Source: Candidatus Coatesiibacteriota bacterium (GTDB lineage: Bacteria > RBG-13-66-14). From it: a stretch of 17,887 nucleotides of DNA. Location: NCBI GenBank assembly GCA_014728185.1, contig WJMB01000152.1, positions 1-17,887 on the forward strand. The letters run 5' to 3'. The first letter of the stretch is position 1; the number at the start of each line of letters is the position of its first letter. Shown piece after piece: positions 1-7,293 of this stretch. The notes under the pieces were generated by a model. It did not search any database. It saw only the letters and a program-made list of their open reading frames with translations, and was not told the DNA's origin. The translations under genes and the position numbers were made by a program.

Positions 1-299
1 CCCTCTGAAAGCTCACCTGAATAGTGAGTGATTTTGCATGAGGGGCGAGGCTGATCATGATATCCCGTTCGGTTTTTACTCCTTTCCGAGCCTCGATCCA
101 TCAAGCCCAATCAGCAGAGCGGGCATCAAGGGGGGCAGACCAGCGATCCCACCAGGCAGCCTGGAGAAGAGCAACTGCGGCAGGATAAACTAAGCGCTGC
201 CTGGCGTATGGTGGCATTTGCGGCTCTTTCCACTTCCAGGCGTTGAAACCTATCTATTAACAACCCCTGGTTAGCACCGCACGTCTCCGCGCGGCAGAG
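1..299. other. Gene-free left edge
   Basis: I see no convincing coding sequence here. The stretch is less GC-rich than the genes to its right. It holds one modest inverted repeat, CCAGGCAGC at 152-160 against GCTGCCTGG at 196-204, with a 35-nt spacer. It could be the end of an intergenic region belonging to a gene beyond the left edge. It ends at the nested palindromic repeat that starts at 300. Confidence 0.4.
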
Positions 300-483
300 C
301 CGAGCTCGGCAAAGCGGACTCCGCGGATACTCCCCGCCCGGCCCGGCGTTGGCACGTTTCTTGCGGAGGCCGATGCCGGTTTTGCCCAGTCGGCGTCCCC
401 GCCCTGCTGCAAGAAACGTGCCAACGCCTACCCTTTCGATTGGCGAGGGGCGGCCCGGGCCGGTGGGCCTTTGCCGAGCTCGG
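300..483. repeat. Nested palindromic repeat, copy 1, with sigma-54-like inner arms
   Basis: The inner arms are a perfect 20-bp inverted repeat: GGCGTTGGCACGTTTCTTGC at 345-364 and its complement at 409-428, with a 44-nt loop. The outer arms are a perfect 15-bp inverted repeat at 300-314 and 469-483 (CCGAGCTCGGCAAAG), which is unrelated to the outer arms of the other copies. The gaps between outer and inner arms are 30 nt on the left and 40 nt on the right. The inner arm contains TTGGCACG-N4-TTGC, which matches the sigma-54 -24/-12 consensus, and the same motif occurs on the minus strand in the right arm, so the two face each other. The element lies downstream of the Spy-like gene that ends at 627, beyond that gene's terminator. 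The 44-nt loop resembles that of copy 3. Confidence 0.9.
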
Positions 484-509
484 GCGGTGCTTACCTGCAG
501 ATGAGTGGT

Positions 510-542
510 AAAGAACGAGACGGCCGGCGGGCCGTCTCGTTC
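510..542 (-). terminator. Intrinsic terminator of the Spy/zinc-ribbon operon
   Basis: A 13-bp perfect stem (GAACGAGACGGCC at 513-525 against 530-542) closes a 4-nt loop. On the minus strand it is followed by a short TTT run (510-512). It lies 84 nt beyond the stop codon of the last gene of the operon. The U-tract is short, so termination may be incomplete, but the stem is strong. Confidence 0.7.
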
Positions 543-626
543 ATACTTAGTTGCCCCCGGAGGGGGGCGCCGGCGGGGTCGTGGTTGAGGGAGGGAGGAT
601 CGACCGCCGCCGGCGCGGGGGCGGAT

Positions 627-1139
627 TTAGCGTCCTTCGGGGCCGGGACCCTGGGGGCCGGGTCCGGCGCCTTCGGGACCGGGACCGCCCATGCCGGGGC
701 CGCCACCGTGATGACCGCCGCGGCCGCCGGGCATGCCGTGATGCATCTCATCGAAAAATACCCGCTGCTCGGCGGTCAGCCTGGAGCGGACCTCGCTGCG
801 GTGCTCGAGTATGCTGATCAGCATCTCGGTTTCGAGGCCGTCGAGGCGCTCCTTGGCGCCGCGCACGGCGGCTATGTCGGGCTCGGGGTCGTCCATCAGC
901 TCGCGCAGACTCTCGCGGGCCTCGCGGATCTCGTCGCGCAGGTCCTCGGTGGAGTCTTTCATCTCTTCGCGCAGGGCCTGGATCTCTTCGAGCTGCTCGG
1001 CGGTGATGTCGGGCAGGCAGGCCAGGCCGCCGGTGCAGCCGCCCTCGGGGCAGCGACCGGCCTCGGGTCCCTGGGCGACGGCGACGATGGAGAGGGTCAG
1101 CACGCCGATGACGGCGGCGATGAGGGGTAGGCGTTTCAT
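627..1139 (-). CDS. Exported Spy/CpxP-like periplasmic protein with a His/Gly-rich tail
   Basis: This is a 170-aa protein with an N-terminal signal peptide (MKRLPLIAAV onward, probable cleavage after AVA near residue 22). The mature part is mostly charged helix. It carries an LTAEQR motif near residue 120, the LTxxQ-type signature of the Spy/CpxP/ZraP family. The C-terminal 40 residues are Gly/Pro-rich and begin with a His-rich stretch (EMHHGM, GGHHGGG) that could bind metal. Family members act in the periplasm as chaperones or metal-responsive stress proteins. The start at 1139 is chosen over an upstream in-frame ATG because AAGGAG lies just upstream and the signal peptide begins there. It is the last gene of an operon, 90 nt after a second Spy-like gene. 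The family call rests on motif and architecture only. Confidence 0.72.
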   Translation of the reverse strand: MKRLPLIAAVIGVLTLSIVAVAQGPEAGRCPEGGCTGGLACLPDITAEQLEEIQALREEMKDSTEDLRDEIREARESLRELMDDPEPDIAAVRGAKERLDGLETEMLISILEHRSEVRSRLTAEQRVFFDEMHHGMPGGRGGHHGGGPGMGGPGPEGAGPGPQGPGPEGR

Positions 1140-1229
1140 GATGCTCCTTGATGGGTGGTTGTCTGTCGAACTACCGCTTCGGTTTTTCGGAGTCGTTGTT
1201 TGCACCCCGTGGATGTTGGCGTGTCGGCG

Positions 1230-1667
1230 TTAGCGGGAGGTGGAGCGCCTGTCGGAGCCGTGGGGGCGTTCCGGTTCGATCCGGCGAGGCTCTCCGGTTA
1301 CCAGGGGGTTCTTCGGGTCCAGCTCGGCCAGCCGGGAGAGCTGCTCGGTGGTGAGTATTTCTCGGGCCCGGGCGAGATAATCGGCGTGAAGGTTCTCGAT
1401 GGTTCGGCGCAGCTCACGAGCGCGGGGGGAGTTGCGTTCCCCGGCGGCGCAGAGGGCGCGCAGTTCGTTCTGGCCGTCGTCGATCGCCGCTCGGTGTTCG
1501 TCGCGCAGCTCGTCGAGGGCCGCGCGTTGCTCGGCGTCGAGGTCGCGCAGCAGTTGCAGCTCGTGGTTGATGCCGTCCTCGGCGGCTCCTCCGCCCCAGC
1601 CGGCGGCGGTCAGGGGCAGCGCCAGCGCGGTGACGATCAGCAGGGCGGTTGTCAGGCGGTGTTTCAT
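1230..1667 (-). CDS. Exported Spy/CpxP-like helical protein
   Basis: This is a 145-aa protein with a clear signal peptide (MKHRLTTALL, hydrophobic to about residue 21, ending LTAAG). The mature region is almost entirely charged helix, with repeated LxxLRDEHRAA-type heptads and an ILTTEQLSRLAEL segment near residue 110 that matches the LTxxQ theme of Spy/CpxP/ZraP proteins. A final Arg/Pro/Ser-rich tail looks disordered. AGGAA lies about 5 nt upstream of the ATG. It sits between a 28-aa membrane peptide ORF and a second Spy-like gene, all on one strand, which suggests paralogous periplasmic chaperones or metal sensors made together. It is likely transcribed from the sigma-54 promoter at 2879-2895. 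The exact substrate is unknown. Confidence 0.7.
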   Translation of the reverse strand: MKHRLTTALLIVTALALPLTAAGWGGGAAEDGINHELQLLRDLDAEQRAALDELRDEHRAAIDDGQNELRALCAAGERNSPRARELRRTIENLHADYLARAREILTTEQLSRLAELDPKNPLVTGEPRRIEPERPHGSDRRSTSR

Positions 1668-1721
1668 TGGGGTTCCTTTCGGGGGTTCAAGCGCGTTAAA
1701 CGCTGGTCGGTTCTCGGCTAC

Positions 1722-1808
1722 TCAGGCACTCAGGTAGTGCAGGGCGATCAGCAGGCTGAGCATCAGGCCCAGGGTGGTCAGGGGCATCTTTTTGATCAGC
1801 TTGAGCAT
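1722..1808 (-). CDS. Possible 28-aa membrane peptide
   Basis: A short ORF starts with ATG and encodes MLKLIKKMPL followed by a hydrophobic stretch ending HYLSA. This is one lysine-rich cytoplasmic end plus a single transmembrane helix of about 18 residues. AAGGA lies 10 nt upstream, slightly far for a ribosome binding site. It fills the otherwise empty space between the 52-aa ORF and the Spy-like gene, on the operon strand. Very small single-helix proteins of this kind often tune membrane kinases or stress complexes, but that is inference. A 28-codon ORF can arise by chance, although the combination of charge and hydrophobicity is suggestive. Confidence 0.42.
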   Translation of the reverse strand: MLKLIKKMPLTTLGLMLSLLIALHYLSA

Positions 1809-1848
1809 CGGGGTGCCGTCCTTGGGGTGGGTCGGGAAGCATCGGTTG

Positions 1849-2007
1849 TCAACTCGTGGTCGGTTCATGATGGTCCGTCGGCGGTCGGGCCGGAGTTTGA
1901 GTGGAGCCGCGCAGCAGCTTGGGCAGGAAGCGTTCGGGGAAGATCCGCGCGCCGCGACACCCCCAGGCGTTTTCTTCTTGCGCGGCGGCCTTACTCGGGG
2001 GTGTCAT
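1849..2007 (-). CDS. Small hypothetical protein, 52 aa
   Basis: This ORF starts at ATG 2007, inside the last codons of the upstream zinc-ribbon gene (17-bp overlap). It is preceded by a strong AAGGAG 6 nt before the start, which is the main reason to believe it. The product begins MTPPSKAAAQEENAWGCRG, has a short basic hydrophobic middle (RFLPKLL) and a Pro/Thr/His-rich end. It has no signal peptide or membrane helix and only one Cys. I recognise no family. The overlap with the preceding stop codon suggests translational coupling within the sigma-54-driven operon. It could instead be a spurious ORF in GC-rich DNA. Confidence 0.45.
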   Translation of the reverse strand: MTPPSKAAAQEENAWGCRGARIFPERFLPKLLRGSTQTPARPPTDHHEPTTS

Positions 2008-2602
2008 GCTCATCTCCTTGGTGTTCGTTTCCTCTGGAACGCAGCGGTTCGGTGCAGTAGGGGCAGAAGCGCCAGTCGTCCTCGACGGGACGCCCGCAGT
2101 GGGGGCAGTTCGTTCCCTTGGGTCCACCGCCGCCGTTGGGTCGGGAGAGCAGGGAGTAGAGGGCCAGGGCGCCGCCGGTGGAGCCGATCAGGATCAGCGC
2201 CAGGGGCCAGACGCGGATCCCGCCGGGTCGGGGGCGCTCGCTCAGCAGCTCGCGCAGGTGCTCGCCCCGTGCGCCGTGCTCCAGCTTGACGAGTTCGCCG
2301 AAGAGCTCGCGGCGCTCCTGCGGGTTAAGCGTGTGCAGCAGCTCCATCACGCGGAAGCGCTCCCGGGGAGTCAGCTCGCTCATCACCTCGCGGCGCAGCA
2401 GCAGGAGCTCGTCGGCGTTCTCGCCGGCCCAGGGGGGCGGCTGGAGCTCCCGACCGGCTTCGGGGGGCCGGGCGCCGTGTCGCGGGGGAGGCGGCGTTCC
2501 GTCGGTGACGTGGTGCAGGCCGTCGAAGAGGAAGAGGAAGCCGAGGATGATGGCCGCCAGACCCGTTGCGGCGGCGACAATCAACAGGGGTTTGCGCTTC
2601 AT
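1991..2602 (-). CDS. Membrane protein with Spy-like helices and a C-terminal zinc ribbon
   Basis: This 203-aa protein has an N-terminal membrane helix (residues 5-27), a Pro-rich linker, and a charged helical region (about 65-125) with LTPRERFRVMELL and LNPQERRELF, reminiscent of the LTxxQ repeats in the Spy-like genes downstream. A second membrane helix follows (about 131-152), and then a zinc ribbon, CPHCGRPVEDDWRFCPYC. The two helices would put the charged region in the periplasm and the zinc ribbon in the cytoplasm, which suggests a link between envelope state and the cytoplasm (inference). Its ATG overlaps the TGA of the preceding gene (ATGA, 2599-2602), so the two are translationally coupled. 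I know no named family with this exact layout. Confidence 0.7.
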   Translation of the reverse strand: MKRKPLLIVAAATGLAAIILGFLFLFDGLHHVTDGTPPPPRHGARPPEAGRELQPPPWAGENADELLLLRREVMSELTPRERFRVMELLHTLNPQERRELFGELVKLEHGARGEHLRELLSERPRPGGIRVWPLALILIGSTGGALALYSLLSRPNGGGGPKGTNCPHCGRPVEDDWRFCPYCTEPLRSRGNEHQGDEHDTPE

Positions 2603-2850
2603 CGGGGGTCCTCCTCGAGGTGTGTTCCGCAGTGGGGACAGGCCCGCCAGAGAGCGCGGACGGGCTCGCCGCAGACCGGGCAGCTCAACCGCAACCGGGT
2701 GCCGCAGGCCGGGCAGGCGTTGAAGTCCCGCTCGACGGCTCCGCCGCAGGCCGGGCAGAGCAGGCGGGGTCCCTCGCGCCGACGGCGGACGGCCAGGGCC
2801 GTGATGACGGCCAGCAGAGGGACGATGGCGGCGATGAACAGCAGCAGCAT
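2599..2850 (-). CDS. Membrane-anchored double zinc-ribbon protein, first gene of the operon
   Basis: This 83-aa protein has an N-terminal membrane helix (MLLLFIAAIV to about residue 21), a basic RRRRE stop-transfer, and two CxxC-x(n)-CxxC zinc ribbons: CPACGGAVERDFNACPAC and CPVCGEPVRALWRACPHC. The domains should lie in the cytoplasm. The start at 2850 is preferred to the in-frame ATG at 2895 because AAAGGAG lies just upstream and because the sigma-54 promoter predicts a transcript start near 2868, after 2895. It ends in an ATGA overlap with the next zinc-ribbon gene. Zinc ribbons of this kind usually have structural or interaction roles. The specific function is unknown. Confidence 0.72.
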   Translation of the reverse strand: MLLLFIAAIVPLLAVITALAVRRRREGPRLLCPACGGAVERDFNACPACGTRLRLSCPVCGEPVRALWRACPHCGTHLEEDPR

Positions 2851-2878
2851 GATGGTTCTCCTTTCGCCCCGATTACAA

Positions 2879-2895
2879 TGCAATATGTGTGCCAA
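2879..2895 (-). promoter_or_regulatory. Sigma-54 (RpoN) promoter of the zinc-ribbon/Spy operon
   Basis: On the minus strand this reads TTGGCACACATATTGCA, matching the sigma-54 consensus TGGCACG-N4-TTGC(A/T) at every strongly conserved position with the required GG-N10-GC spacing. The predicted transcript start is near 2868, leaving an 17-18 nt leader that contains AAAGGAG before the ATG at 2850. An NtrC-type sigma-54 activator gene lies immediately upstream, which supports the assignment. Activator binding sites would be expected in 2900-3040, but I cannot identify them with confidence. Confidence 0.8.
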
Positions 2896-2944
2896 ACGCT
2901 GCCGGACAACGCTTTACGAGTAACCAGAGTGTACGTGCGCCATG

Positions 2945-2988
2945 AAAAGGGCTCCCGGACGCAGCAAATGCTGCGTTTCCGGGAGCCC
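2945..2988 (-). terminator. Intrinsic terminator of the sigma-54 activator gene
   Basis: A long hairpin pairs 2949-2966 (GGGCTCCCGG then ACGCAGCA) with 2969-2988, interrupted only by a 2-nt bulge at 2977-2978. On the minus strand it is followed by TTTT (2945-2948). It lies about 55 nt after the stop codon of the regulator gene at 3043 and separates it from the sigma-54 promoter of the downstream operon. Confidence 0.82.
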
Positions 2989-3042
2989 CGAGTCGAGCTT
3001 GCTTTACAATTGCTTGATCTAACTAGACATGCAGCGCGCAGT

Positions 3043-4440
<1,398 letters not shown>

Positions 4441-4622
4441 GCTCGGTTCCGTGGTTGCCTGCGCTTTGACAAACTGCTTCGAGTGTTGGTAAACCAGTTG
4501 ATTGGGCGGCCGAGTATCGGTTTCGGCCCGGCGAAGGCGAGCGGCCTGGTAAGGGCCGCAGGCAGCCTCGGACCAAGGGCGAACGTCGAGACGGTGTTCC
4601 CGCAACCGATACTTGCGCTGAT

Positions 4623-5567
4623 TCAGCGCTCCCTGCCGCTCTGGGTCCAGGCGACCAGGCGGCGCAGGCCCTCGGAGAGTCCGATCCGGGGCACCCAGCC
4701 CAGGGCGGCGCGGATGCGAGCGTAGTTCAGAGCGATGCGCCGGACCTCCAGGGGTTCCGGGGCGTGGTCGGGTTGGCCGCGGAAGCCGGTCAGGGCGGCC
4801 AACTCACGGTAGATGGTCTTGACGCTGGTCTCGATGCCGGTGCCGACGTTGAAGACCCGGGACGTCTCGTCGTCGGGAGCCGCCGTGGAGAGGTCGGCCA
4901 CGGCTGCCGCCGCCACCGCTTCGACCACGTCGCCCACGTAGACGTAATCCCGGGTGTTCTCGCCGGAGCCGTTGATCGTCGGCGCGCGACCCTCGAGCAT
5001 CATCCCGGTGAAGATGGCGCAGACACCGGCCTCGCCGCGCTGGTCCTGCCGGGGGCCGTAAACGTTGCCCGGGCGCAGCACCACGTAGTCCAGGCCCTGA
5101 TCGAGGGCGTAAAGCCGCAGGTAGTGCTCCGGGGTGTACTTGGTGAGGCCGTAAGCCGACAGAGGTTTCACCGGGTGGGCCTCGTCGCAGGGCAAGTACT
5201 CGGGCTCGCCGTAGATCGCTCCGCCCGAGGAGAGGTAGACGATGCGCCCGACCCCGGTCTCGGCGGCGTTGTGGATGACGTTGAGCGAGCCCAGCACGTT
5301 GCACCGCGCATCAAGGAGGTGGTCTTCGCAACGCACCCGCACCTGGGCGGCGGCGTGGACGACCAGCTCGGGTTGATACTCGGCGAAGACCCCGGCCAGG
5401 CCGTCATCGACGATGTCCAGCTCGCGGAACTCCCAGGCCGGGTCCAGGTTGCGCCGGTAGCCCGAGTAGAGATTATCGACCACCAGCACCCGATCTCCCC
5501 GGGCCTGGAAGTGGTCGGCGATGTGACTGCCGATGAAGCCGGCGCCGCCGGTGACGAGAACGTTCAC
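4623..5567 (-). CDS. NAD-dependent sugar-nucleotide epimerase (GalE-like SDR)
   Basis: This 314-aa extended short-chain dehydrogenase matches the usual family length. The Rossmann glycine motif GGAGFIG is at 7-13, D31 follows the second strand and selects NAD, the catalytic Ser lies in LSSGGAIYG (112-120), and Y139-xxx-K143 completes the active site. LRPGNVYGPRQ (164-174) and RDYVYVGD (206-213) are typical of UDP-glucose 4-epimerases and relatives that modify nucleotide sugars for surface polysaccharide. The exact substrate cannot be read from the sequence. The start is GTG at 5567 with AGGAG 5 nt upstream, overlapping the stop of the isomerase gene; the 8-nt gap implies one operon. Cytoplasmic. 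Confidence 0.9.
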   Translation of the reverse strand: MNVLVTGGAGFIGSHIADHFQARGDRVLVVDNLYSGYRRNLDPAWEFRELDIVDDGLAGVFAEYQPELVVHAAAQVRVRCEDHLLDARCNVLGSLNVIHNAAETGVGRIVYLSSGGAIYGEPEYLPCDEAHPVKPLSAYGLTKYTPEHYLRLYALDQGLDYVVLRPGNVYGPRQDQRGEAGVCAIFTGMMLEGRAPTINGSGENTRDYVYVGDVVEAVAAAAVADLSTAAPDDETSRVFNVGTGIETSVKTIYRELAALTGFRGQPDHAPEPLEVRRIALNYARIRAALGWVPRIGLSEGLRRLVAWTQSGRER

Positions 5568-5575
5568 GATCTCTC

Positions 5576-6196
5576 CTACTCTGCGTAGTCGCCGTAGGTG
5601 GTCAGCGCGGCCTTCTCGATAACATCGCCGATCTCGATGGCGTCGACGACGTCCTGACCGGCGATGACCTGACCGAAGACGCAGTACTGGCGGTTGAGCG
5701 AGGGCAGCTCGACCTTGCAGATGTAGAACTGGCTGCCCGCCGTGTCCGGGTGCGTGCGCCGGGCCATGCCCACCGCGCCGACGTAGTGGTTGACCCCGGA
5801 GTCCTCGAAGGGGATGGTATAGCCGGGACCGCCGGTGCCGTCGCCGTTGGGATCGCCGCCCTGGATCAGCGCGCCCTCGACGCGGTGGAAGGTCAGACCG
5901 TCGTAGAAGCCCTCCTTGACCAGGTTCATGATGTTCTCACAGGTGACGGGGGCGCGGTCCGGGTAGAGGCGCAGGGCGATCTCGCCCTTCTCGGTCTCCA
6001 GTACGACCACGGGGGTGTCGACTTCGGGGGTGGGCACGGTTTCTCCTTCCGGGGGCGTCCAACGATGGACCTCGACTCCGTCGACCGTATCCGGCCCGTC
6101 GGGATCGACGGGCTTGTCGGGGCCGCAACCGGAGACGAGAATCAGCAGGCTCAGCAAGGTCGTCAGGACGGTCAGGGCGATGGGTTTGTTCCTCAT
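5576..6196 (-). CDS. Lipoprotein cyclophilin-type peptidyl-prolyl isomerase
   Basis: This 206-aa protein begins with a lipoprotein signal ending in the lipobox V-S-G-C24. A Pro/Asp-rich linker leads to a cyclophilin domain (about 63-205). Active-site landmarks are F103-H104-R105, Q112-G-G-D115, M144-A145 and A153-GSQF157. The tryptophan of human cyclophilin A is replaced by Y171 in NRQYCVFGQV, as is common in bacteria. It should catalyse cis-trans isomerisation of prolyl bonds outside the inner membrane, attached to a membrane by lipid. GAGG lies just upstream of the ATG. It is the first gene of a two-gene operon with the epimerase; the pairing has no obvious shared pathway. No strong promoter was recognised upstream. 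Confidence 0.93.
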   Translation of the reverse strand: MRNKPIALTVLTTLLSLLILVSGCGPDKPVDPDGPDTVDGVEVHRWTPPEGETVPTPEVDTPVVVLETEKGEIALRLYPDRAPVTCENIMNLVKEGFYDGLTFHRVEGALIQGGDPNGDGTGGPGYTIPFEDSGVNHYVGAVGMARRTHPDTAGSQFYICKVELPSLNRQYCVFGQVIAGQDVVDAIEIGDVIEKAALTTYGDYAE

Positions 6197-7036
6197 GGAT
6201 ACCTCGCGGTGGGCGGGAAGACGGGTTGGCGATCAGATGGCTTGATTGCTCGCAAGTTCGCCGGAGCGTAGGCTCGGACAACGGCGGATTGTCAGCAACC
6301 CGCCTTGCTGCCTGGGGATGCTCCGGGAGGCTTGGGTTGTAAGATCAAAGACTGAGACGGATAGCTCCTCCAGGCCGAAAACGCATATAAAGATTCATTA
6401 GCACATAATTAAAACGACCTGTCATCACACACGATCCCGGACCAGCTACCTGCTACTTGGAATACCGATCCACCTCGAAAAAGCGGCCGGTACGAGGCTA
6501 TGCCGAATAGAGTTTAACCTGCAACCTTAATCCCTCGTTGTTAAACCATTCTATATGGATATTAATATATCGCTTAGTAGATAAGCGCCGTCATCGAGGC
6601 CAATGGAGTCAAGCAGGAGGTTTTAGATATTCGTGACGTCGATTGGGGAACCCTAAGAATGTGGTAATCCACTTACCTGCCACAAACAGCTCGCTCGATG
6701 TGCAAACCTGATTGCCTGTTGACTGCATATATCTGAACGTTACTTCGTAACACCATGGTCCGTAACAGTAAAGTGATCCCAACCACTTATCTGCGATTAA
6801 CCGCGGGGGCGTGCGGACGCGTTGTCCGCCCCTCGCTCCATCAAGCATGTCATCACTTGCTGATAAAGGGTCGACGGAAAGCCGGTCGTTCCAGAATCGT
6901 ATGCTCCGCCAAAAACAATGTTTGGATGAGACGACCCCCGGGGGTTCTTCGGAGTTGAATCCCGAGCGAGGGTTGCCTTGAACAACTTGCCAGGCGGCAC
7001 CCTCCAGGATCGCTGATGAATCCTTACCGGTCAGGA
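6197..7036. other. AT-richer stretch without a convincing gene
   Basis: About 840 bp separate the isomerase start from repeat copy 2. The part from about 6340 to 6780 is clearly AT-rich (for example ATATAAAG and ATTAATATAT) compared with flanking genes. An open frame on the minus strand at 6609-7055 has no ribosome binding site, its start lies within the outer arm of repeat copy 2, and its product is not recognisable. Its C-terminal half (CYGPWCYEVTF and onward) is less random-looking than the rest, so a decayed gene cannot be ruled out. The promoter of the isomerase-epimerase operon must lie at the left end of this stretch, but I cannot place it. Confidence 0.4.
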
Positions 7037-7246
7037 GACCCCGGCGACGGGGCATCGGCTATTCGACTCTTCGGCCGGACCGCACCCTCGGCTTTGGCAC
7101 GTTTCTTGCAAAGCCGCTCAACGATCCCCGGCGCCCGCCGAAATCCAGAGCCCGGGCCGGGCCGAGCCTCCGGCGAACGGGATAGCAAGAAACGTGCCAA
7201 AGCCGTCGCGGGGATTACGGCGCGCGTGTTCGGCGTCGCCGGGGTC
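7037..7246. repeat. Nested palindromic repeat, copy 2, with sigma-54-like inner arms
   Basis: The inner arms are a perfect 21-bp inverted repeat at 7089-7109 and 7185-7205. They hold the core GGCACGTTTCTTGC flanked by CTTT/AAAG instead of the CGTT/AACG of copy 1, a paired change. The loop is 75 nt, longer than the 44 nt in copies 1 and 3, and starts AAAG rather than GGAG. The outer arms are a perfect 13-bp inverted repeat (GACCCCGGCGACG at 7037-7049 against 7234-7246). Outer-to-inner gaps are 39 and 28 nt. TTGGCACG-N4-TTGC occurs in both arms, facing inward. The element lies 47 bp beyond the 3' end of the TamB-like gene. Confidence 0.9.
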
Positions 7247-7293
7247 GCCAGGGTCGGTGTCGATTATAGCACGGGGGCGTTCGGGCTTTCGGC

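Noticed and set aside
345..428. Repeat as a CRISPR or a miniature transposon
   Set aside because: The copies are kilobases apart rather than in an array with spacers. No consistent target-site duplications were seen flanking the outer or inner arms, though a transposition origin is not fully excluded.
300..483. Reading the repeat simply as a large rho-independent terminator
   Set aside because: The loops are 44-75 nt, there are no T-runs after the arms, copies 1 and 3 lie beyond separate intrinsic terminators, and the core sequence is conserved, which terminators do not need.
471..1130. Long plus-strand open frame across the Spy-like gene
   Set aside because: It is a GC-rich antisense shadow. 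The minus-strand frame has a signal peptide, a family motif and a ribosome binding site.
4513..4613. Inverted repeat AGTATCGGTT (4513-4522) against AACCGATACT (4604-4613) between the epimerase and regulator genes
   Set aside because: A 10-bp match with an 80-nt loop could be chance in 180 bp of intergenic DNA, and there is no T-run. It might be an operator for the regulator, but the support is too thin.
6609..7055. 148-aa minus-strand open frame in the AT-richer gap
   Set aside because: It has no ribosome binding site, starts inside the outer arm of repeat copy 2 and has no recognisable domain or signal peptide. The C-terminal half looks slightly protein-like, so it is mentioned under the gap rather than called.
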